From Aphelocoma coerulescens (taxonomy: Eukaryota; Chordata; Aves; Passeriformes; Corvidae), in assembly GCF_041296385.1 (NCBI RefSeq), contig NC_091020.1, positions 34,545,001 to 34,609,000 on the forward strand: a stretch of 64,000 bases of DNA, written 5' to 3'. Positions 57,194 through 64,000 of the stretch are shown in pieces. The notes under the pieces were generated by a model. That model was not told the origin of the DNA, ran no database searches, and saw nothing but the letters and a program-made list of their open reading frames with translations. The position numbers and the translations under genes are program-made. Numbering within the stretch: the first letter of the stretch is position 1; each line of letters opens with the position of its first letter.

Positions 57194-58530
57194 TACAAAG
57201 TACATCGGAGGGTACCAGAGAACACGAGATGTTGGTTGGAAGCAAGACTCTATGTTAATGTCAGCTTTCCCCAGGTTTAAAAAAATGTAAAAAATTAAAA
57301 ATTTGCAACTTCTTAAGAAAATAGCCTGGACATGTATAGAACACGCTGTGAGAACTTTCCCTTTGAGCTCTTTGTTTCTCCAGTGTGAGTTTCCTCCCTC
57401 TTTTCCCGTGATGAGTCAGTAACCACAAACAGGTCGGGTTTGTGGCAGGGTCCCTGCACACACAAACAGCTTCATGGGCAAAGCTACAGAGGGGTGGCAC
57501 TGAGGAGTTGGGAACTGATTGCTGTGGAGAGATGCTTGGTTTCATTTCTTTAAAAAAGCCCCAAACACTAGGCCTGTTAGCATGGAGGGGTGCATTAATA
57601 TTAACATTATTTTAATAATGAATGCTGCTGTATTTTCCTCGTTCTGCCTGTATTTGAGATTCCTTTCTGCTTACAAAAAAAAGTATTTTTTTGTTTGGAA
57701 ATATTTGGGTTTCTAAACCATGTCACGTGGGCTTGTCCCGTAAACAGTTTTATATTTTAGTTAAAAGCAATATAAAATACGTGTAACACGGGGTTTTTTC
57801 CACATGAAACAATGGCACTTCCTTCCTGGTGTACAGGATCACCTTCCTAATCCCTCAGCTTCCACCAAAGGATTTCAGGATTTGCTTCTGTGCAAGTGCT
57901 CGTAGCCCTCTTGAAGGTTTACTGCAAAAATTGAGCTGGCTGTAGGCATCTTCTGCATTTCCCAGTTTAACTTGCTTTTCTTGCTCTTTTGGAGGAAAAA
58001 AAAAAGTTCTTTTCCTCCAGTTTCATCTGAGGAATAAATTGGATTCTGAGCTAAGAGGAGAAACAGTGTAAAGGAAAACACTTCCCAAATTTTTAGTATG
58101 TGCAAATTAATGATCACAATTCTTGCACCTAAAGGCTGAAGAATTTGTACCTTCCTGCTGCTGCAGGGGATGCAATTTCAAACCAAATTTGTCACACGCC
58201 ACTCAAATTATCTGAAATCCTTAGGAAAAAACCCCAAACCAAAACAAAAGCCAAGATTCCCACTCCCTGGCCACTTCTAGCATGAGGAATTTTTCCACCA
58301 ATGGTCATTTTAGATGCAAGTTTAATGACAGTAGCAAATACTTAAACGAAAAAATTGCAGTTTATGAGTCAGAGCAAAATTTTAAGTGCCACTTAAAAAA
58401 AAAAAAACCCAAACCAAACAAAATTAGGAAAAATCTGATTCCCATCTCTCCCCTAAGTGTTTCAATTACTGAGTACAATTAATAGATCGAGATATAAATT
58501 ATAATAAGTTGGGAAACCCATCTGAGCAGC

Positions 58531-58549
58531 CTAATAAATAAATAAATAG
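58531..58549. repeat. AATA microsatellite
   Basis: Four and a half AATA units within the predicted INSYN2A 3' UTR. Confidence 0.85.
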
Positions 58550-59504
58550 CATTTCAAATTCCAGCTCCTTCCAAGCAGTGCTGCAGCCCCGAAATCTCCT
58601 GCAGTAGTGGAGAGGTTTTCCAAAGACTGTTACAAAAAATACTAACCCATGGCAAACGCCAACAATCCAGATTGGGATCGGTCTGCTTTGGGGTCGGGTT
58701 TTGTTCCTGTGTGGTTGAGACCTTTTGGGTACCGAAGGTGACACTGAGAGGTTGTCCCGTGACCTGGACCCTGTGAGCTGGAGGTGCTTAAAGGCTGGGC
58801 TTGATTTTTGGGAGGTTTCTGGCCGCTCCCCGGCTGGGGCTGAGCAGCAGAGTGGTTCTTCAGGTGGTGAGGACACAGCTGAACCAGAAATGATGGCGAA
58901 ATGTGAGCGCTTGGTTGGAGTCTACATCGCATGAAGGCAGAGAATACACCACAGTCACGTCTCGGAGATCAGCGCGGCCTCGGGCCACGGGAAAAATTGT
59001 GCTTTGTCCAGGAATTCTGTGCTGAAAACTGCACTCCCCGATCAACATGGAGCTGTAAAACTGAACACTGCTGCAAACATAAGGCTTGCTTGTTATTTTT
59101 CCCCCTCACTGGTGTCCAAAGACAACACCCCGGACCCCCAGAAGGCTTGAACCATTCCTGTGGGAGCGGGATGACGGCCTACGGTTGAACAGGTCGGAGC
59201 GCGACGCTTTCGGATCTGAGGGGGGGGGAGCAGTTTTACTTCCCGTCTTTGTCCAGATTTCCATTCAGGTTTTACATCCCACATTGGCAAACTGGAAGTA
59301 GAAGTGGGCAGGGGGTTCCCCAAGCCCTTGCTCCTGGGCATGAGTCCATAGGTACAAAGGCCTTTTTGGTACACGCGGTGAGAACTGGACGCTGCCGTTG
59401 GCCAGGAACACTCCTCATTCCACCAAGATCCCGTCAGAGATGATGGACAGAACTCCAAGTATTTGTCAAAGAAGGCCTTGAACTGCACACGTAATGGACT
59501 TGGG

Positions 59505-59688
59505 TTAAAGGAACCAGAGTTTCCATCTTCCATGCTTTTTTGATTCAGTTTTGGATTTTTGCTTGGGAGTAGAGGAGTAGCTCTCCTGAGAATAAGGCAA
59601 AGGTGCAACCTGAGTTTCCTCAATAGGATGAAGTTTTCTCAAAACTGGCTGGAGTTTATCTTCTTGCTGTTTAAAATCCAATTCCACG
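59505..59688 (-). CDS. INSYN2A: INSYN2A (FAM196A) terminal coding exon, gene partial
   Basis: INSYN2A is a cytoplasmic protein of inhibitory (GABAergic) synapses, found with gephyrin-associated complexes. On the minus strand a strong acceptor (pyrimidine-rich, ending CCCCTTTCTAG at 59689-59699) opens an exon whose first base completes a split codon, followed by 60 codons and TAA at 59505-59507. The product reads VELDFKQQEDKLQPVLRK then LHPIEETQV and ends KKHGRWKLWFL, matching from memory the C-terminus of vertebrate INSYN2A (about 479 residues in human). The residues carrying the coiled-coil segment and the N-terminus lie in exons at higher coordinates beyond the window. The gene is nested antisense inside a DOCK1 intron, as in mammals. 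Nothing suggests a broken copy. Confidence 0.92.
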
Positions 59689-60554
59689 CTAGAAAGGGGA
59701 AGAAAAAACCACTTGTTAATTATGATGATAAAAAAATTTAATTAACCCAACAGCTGAGTGCTTAATTTATGGAAGTCAAATAAAAAAAATACTTCCTGCA
59801 CCAAAATGGAAAGGAGAAGTTCAAAAAGGGATATATTACGGAAGAGGAATAGGAATGGGATTGTTCAGCTTTTCCCTGCTGCTTAGGAGGGTCTTGGGGA
59901 TTATGGTGAGGTGCTGTGAAGTGACTGAAAACTAGAAATGCAACTTAGTTTTTTGGCAGAGAAATGATTTTTGAGGGCTTCCAGGCTCAATTCTCCCTTC
60001 TGGGAAGTCAGGGTGGCAGCCAGGCACCTGCATCCTTGTTCTTTGGGAAAAGCTGAGAGGTTGGCCAAAAATGATGAGGGTCTCAGCAGCTTCTTTACCT
60101 GAGCTGTTCCTTGCCAGTTTTACCATGGAACAGATTAATTTCACCAACTTCCTGTCCTATCTACAGGCTCATACACATGTGTGGAATAAACAGATAACTT
60201 AAAAAAGCAATTCTTTTTTATAGTGCAGCCTTGCATTCAGAAAACAAGAACTGAAGCTGTGAAATCCCTGTCCTGGATCCTAAACACTGTGTTGGCTACA
60301 GAACCCTTCCAGCAGTTAAGAACCATCATCAAGATGAAATTACAACCCTTACCCGAGCATTGTGCTGCAGAGCATTTCGAGGCCACCTTATAAACCAAAG
60401 GAACCACAGCATAAAGTGGAGCAAAAATCCTGTCTGATGGTGGAAAGTGAATTTTGGCCCCTCAGAAACGCTCTGGAACTTGGTGCTTTTGGTTGGGTTT
60501 GTGCAGCAGCCTCTGGCCACGTTCTGCACTGAGGCTGTTCCTGTCTTGTCTAGA

Positions 60555-60640
60555 AGATTTGGGGTTGGAAGGGACCTTTGAAGGTCATCTGGTCCAGCCC
60601 CATTGCAGTGGGGCCTCTGGATATCAGAGGATGAATTTAA
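60555..60640 (-). mobile_element. CR1-type tail scrap
   Basis: GGGTTGGAAGGGACCTTTGA followed by GGTCATCTGGTCCAGCCCC, the reversed terminal part of a CR1 subfamily; short and degraded. Confidence 0.75.
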
Positions 60641-62501
60641 AAGGGTGAAATTTTGGGAATTTAGACACTTGGGTTAATGTATCTCTTCCCTGTCCCCCTT
60701 CACTGCTGAGTTGTCTTGGGCTTTGCACTGGCTGCTTTCACCATTACCTAAATAGGAAATTATCATTCCTGGGCTTGAGTTCACTTTTAATTAGTATTAA
60801 ATCTGTTTTCTGCGTTATTTCTGCCATTGCTTGTTTGGAGTGAACCATTAGAGAAGTGAGATCTGATTCCCCAGGTCTCATCCAAAAAGAGATTATTTTA
60901 AACTTCAGTTTAAACCTTGTCTGGCTTAAGGAGTGCAGGGATATAGCAGAGAACACCTGCAGCCATTTCAGAGGAAATTCTCCAAGCTGAATCATTAAGG
61001 TTGGAAAAGACCTCCAAGATTTCCAAGGGGAAATTTTGGTGGGCTTCAATGTGACAGCTGTTGTAAATTGAGCACAGAATGTCATCTACAACCATCTGCT
61101 GATTTCAGTGGGGTTTATTTTCCTCTTAGGAATCAGAGATGCTGAGAGAAGGATAAGGATAATTTTGTGCTTTGTTTTTTTTTTAAAGAGCTGATGATTC
61201 TGACTACAGGGACTCTGGTGAAACCCCAGAAAGGCGTGCTGGAGAGGTGTGAGGTCTTTTTACATCTGTCTGTGCCTGATTTGGTGTTTGGTTTAATGCT
61301 AAATCCAGTCTTAGCAAAAGTTCCAGCATTTCAGTGATCCGGATAAACTTTTCAATAGCAGAGAAGAGAAATACATTAGGTAAGAGTTCAAATATAGAGA
61401 GTATGTTACCCATTGCTGTGTTTTTAATGAATAAAAAGCCATTCCAGATCAAGGAAGATAATTTAAAAAACTTCAGCTCGGTGCTAGAAGTGTGGAATGG
61501 TGAATTTTCAGGAGGCAGCTGTATTGGTGCAGAAGCACATTCCAAGCCTACTGATTAATATCCTTCCCTGTTAGTGGAAAAACAATGAATGTTGTCTTCA
61601 CTGATAACACTTTCTGTGTGCAATTTAGCTGGCAAAAAATAGTTGGTTAGAGAAGTTCAGCATGAATTTAGTTCAGCATTAGTTAATGAGATGTGGATAT
61701 TAGCTCATTGGGAATGCCCCAGCACGGGAATTCTCTGAGTGAGACGATCTTGGAATGAGGGAGGTGCTTCTCTAGGAGCTCACCAAATCTCATTTAAAGA
61801 GCAGCATTTTAGCATGTGTTATATCTGTTTTTTTTTCTCAGTGTAAAGTTTTTTTTTGGGGGAAAAAAACCCCTTTCAGCTCTGGCATTGCCAGAGTTCA
61901 TTTTTACTTCTTTCAAACGTTGTTCTTGCAGGGAGGCTCTTAAGAGCTGCTGGAAATTGCTGTAAAAAGAAGAAAATGTTATAAAAAAACCCCTTGCTGA
62001 ACAGAGTAATTTTTTACATAATCAATTTCTATTAAAGATAGACTTCAAGAGAAAAAAGGCATCTTAGTTCTGGTCTGTCTGACAAGCCTCATGTTATTGC
62101 CTTTTGCTGCTGCAGCACAGATCAGCTTTCAGCTCTTTACATCCAAGGGAAATATTTTGCTTCTGAAGGGTATAAAGAGGCTGAAGAAAAAACATTTGTG
62201 TTATTTCAGCATTGAGAACTGTAAGTTTTGCAGAATAACTGATTGGTGTCTATCAGCATCAATTTATCCAGCTTTGGAGGTGTTTTAATGGAATTGCTCC
62301 ATCAGCAGATTATTTGATTGCAAACTTAGGCTTTAATTTATACCTGATTGTGCTGCAGAAATAAGACAAAAACCTTCTGGTTTTGGGTTTTTAAAGAACT
62401 TTTTAAAATTTTCACATACCTTTCTATAGCTGACTTAAGTTTTACTTAATTTACTTAATTTAATTTTATATCAGTCATATGAAATACTTTTAATCATTAT
62501 C

Positions 62502-62645
62502 AGTCAGAGATTCCCAGAAAGATTTGGATTGAAGGGACCTTCAGGATCATCCAATTCCAAACCCCTGCCATGGGCAGGGACACCTTCCACTATCCCAGGT
62601 TGCTCCAAGCCCTGTCCAGCCTGGCCTTGGACACTGCCAGGGATT
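62502..62645 (-). mobile_element. CR1 LINE tail, minus orientation
   Basis: Contains GAAGGGACCTTCAGGATCAT, CCCTGCCATGGGCAGGGACA, CACTATCCCAGGTTGCTCCA and CTGGCCTTGGACACTGCCAG, then stops abruptly at about 62645. Confidence 0.92.
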
Positions 62646-63414
62646 AAATTCAGCAAATATTCCATATTTGCAGGACCTCTTGATATTTTTGTTACCGAGC
62701 TGCATTCCTGAGCTTGATTCTGTCACCTGTCACAGCTCTGCCAATCCTGTTTTGCTCAGTGCTATTTCTGTCCCCTCAGCATCTCTAGGTGTCCTCTCTC
62801 CAAATGACCTTTTCCTGAAATATCCTCCCTGCCATGTGCCTCTTTTCACTTTCAAACTTGGGTTTTGTCCCCTAAGCTTGCCCATAATAACTCCATTAAC
62901 GTAATTATCCAGGACTCTCCTGTTCTCCTGGCATTACATACGGAGATGGGAATTATTTGCTTCAGAAGCATTTTTTCTTAGATAATAGAGTACTATTTTT
63001 CAACAGCCTGACAGTTCTGAACAAGCCCTACAGAAACAAGAGACAAATCTAAATATTATTTAATAGCACAAACCTTGGCCTGCCACACCTGGTCAGGACA
63101 TCCTAAAGCTTCACTTCGCTACAGTATTGTTAATTTTGGAACACTGAATCACAGTTTTTCCATGTTTAATGCCTATCCCAAATTCTTCCTCCAAATAGAG
63201 GGGCTGGTTTTATCAACAACTACAAGCAGTAAAATTCTATCTGTGATAAGTATTTCTGTGTTTTCTTCCCAAAATCATTATAGACTTAAAAGGTTTGCAA
63301 CCAAAACTTCCCATTTTAGGGCAGTTGCCTGTGTATCAGTGTTTGCACTGATGTCCTGCCCAGGAAAATTTGGCCAAATAAAATCAAAGAACAGCCCTTG
63401 GACAATTTTATTTT

Positions 63415-63565
63415 GACACCACCCTCACAGGGAAGGATTTTTTCCCAACATCCCATCTAGCCCTGCCCTCCGGCAGTGGGAAGCCACTCCCTGTGTCCTG
63501 TCACTCCACACCTTGTCCCAAATCCCTCTCCAGCTGTCCTGGAGCCCCTTTAGGGGACCTGAGGG
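63415..63565 (-). mobile_element. CR1 LINE body piece lacking its 3' tail, minus orientation
   Basis: Starts mid-element at ACCCTCACAGGGAAGGATTT and continues CCCTGCCCTCCGGCAGTGGG and TCCAGCTGTCCTGGAGCCCC. The 3' tail expected at its left end is absent; it may be the other half of the copy at 62502-62645. Confidence 0.88.
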
Positions 63566-63914
63566 ATTGCTGTGATGAATTTTCTGGGTTTGGCTTTCTG
63601 TTTTTGACAATATATGTTAATGAGTTTATTTTTTGCGTGCAGGCAGCAGTGAACCTTTTCTAATATAGTTGCTGTGTGAGGGATTGAAAGCAGAATTTGA
63701 GGAGTGAGAACCATTGGGATTAAACATATGGACTGTGGGAGGGTATGGAGCAACAAGCTCCGAGATATGGATGGGTTTTCTTATTTTCTAGCACAGTCAC
63801 ACGTTGTTGTCATGAATCATTTTAAGGTTTTAGATGCTCATGATCTGTTGGCTACTGGAGAATTGCTGAATCAGAGAAATCCGGGTTCAGGATGGAGCTC
63901 CTGAGGGATTTATC

Positions 63915-64000
63915 AGAGAATCATGGAATGATTAGGGTTGGAAAGGACCTTAAAGTTCACCCAGTGCCCCCCCTGCCATGGGCAGGGACACCTCCCACTG
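63915..64000 (-). mobile_element. CR1 LINE tail, cut by window edge
   Basis: Starts CAGAGAATCATGGAATGATT, then GGTTGGAAAGGACCTTAAAG and GGCAGGGACACCTCCCACTG at the right edge. Confidence 0.92.

Larger units (their letters stand above)
57170..59504 (-). other. INSYN2A: INSYN2A 3' UTR (predicted, about 2.3 kb)
   Basis: From the stop codon down to the first good minus-strand AATAAA at 57188-57193. The segment lacks CR1 copies although its surroundings carry many, which fits a transcribed, constrained UTR. It holds a GC/CpG-rich patch (about 59155-59230, with nine G in a row on the plus strand at 59220-59228). A weaker ATTAAA at 58321-58326 could give a shorter form. The 3' end is inferred. Confidence 0.65.
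59689..64000 (-). other. INSYN2A intron / DOCK1 intron w23, right part
   Basis: Contains CR1 scraps (60555-60640, 60985-61020), a minus CR1 tail (62502-62645), a CR1 body piece (63415-63565) and a truncated tail at the edge (63915-64000). No further INSYN2A or DOCK1 exon recognised. Confidence 0.78.

Noticed and set aside
59093..59623. 176-codon open frame on the minus strand overlapping the INSYN2A exon
   Set aside because: It is an alternative frame of the terminal exon and its UTR. The INSYN2A frame (59505-59688) has the splice acceptor and the recognised protein sequence.
60744..61095. Possible additional INSYN2A exon on the minus strand
   Set aside because: Contains a CR1-like tail (GGTTGGAAAAGACCTCCAAG on the plus strand) and shows none of the INSYN2A sequence expected before the last exon.
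1..64000. CRISPR arrays, operons, prophage, tRNA or rRNA genes
   Set aside because: None seen. The repeats are dispersed retroelements or simple tandem repeats in animal intronic DNA, and no RNA gene motif was recognised.

Overview
This window is vertebrate nuclear DNA, almost certainly from a bird. It carries many short CR1 LINE 3' ends of the avian type (motifs such as CCCTGCCATGGCAGGG and ACCATTCTGTGATTCTGTG), compact introns, and 23 short coding exons joined by canonical GT-AG introns. Nothing prokaryotic is present. The species cannot be named from sequence alone; a passerine is a guess from the young-looking LTRs.

Positions 321-52497 (+ strand) hold 23 consecutive internal exons of DOCK1 (DOCK180), the Rac guanine-nucleotide exchange scaffold. 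Spliced together they give 2557 nt: one base completing a split codon, then 852 codons with no frameshift or stop. The N-terminal SH3 exons lie before the window, and the catalytic DHR-2 exons after it. Present here are the helical/N-terminal region that follows SH3 (exons w1-w9, 'w' meaning window numbering), the DHR-1 (C2-like, phosphoinositide-binding) domain (w10-w14), and the first half of the armadillo-like helical spine (w15-w23). An in-frame upstream 3' splice site at exon w8 would add 21 residues, the same size as a known mammalian DOCK1 isoform difference.

Positions about 57170-59688 (- strand) hold the terminal exon of INSYN2A (FAM196A, inhibitory synaptic factor 2A), nested antisense in the DOCK1 intron that follows exon w23. 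The exon has a clear minus-strand acceptor, about 60 C-terminal codons ending in WKLWFL, and a roughly 2.3-kb 3' UTR ending near an AATAAA. The rest of INSYN2A lies beyond the right edge. The same nested arrangement exists in mammals.

The remainder is intronic: about 20 CR1 fragments, three solo LTRs whose ends and target-site duplications can be read directly (4094-4553, 41185-41826, 45057-45705, the last inserted inside a CR1), one truncated LTR copy (36041-36263), local tandem duplications, and simple repeats. The most unusual structural feature is a tandem duplication around exon w1 in which the second copy appears to have lost its exon. I found no novel multi-gene system; the interest lies in splicing, nesting and repeat history.
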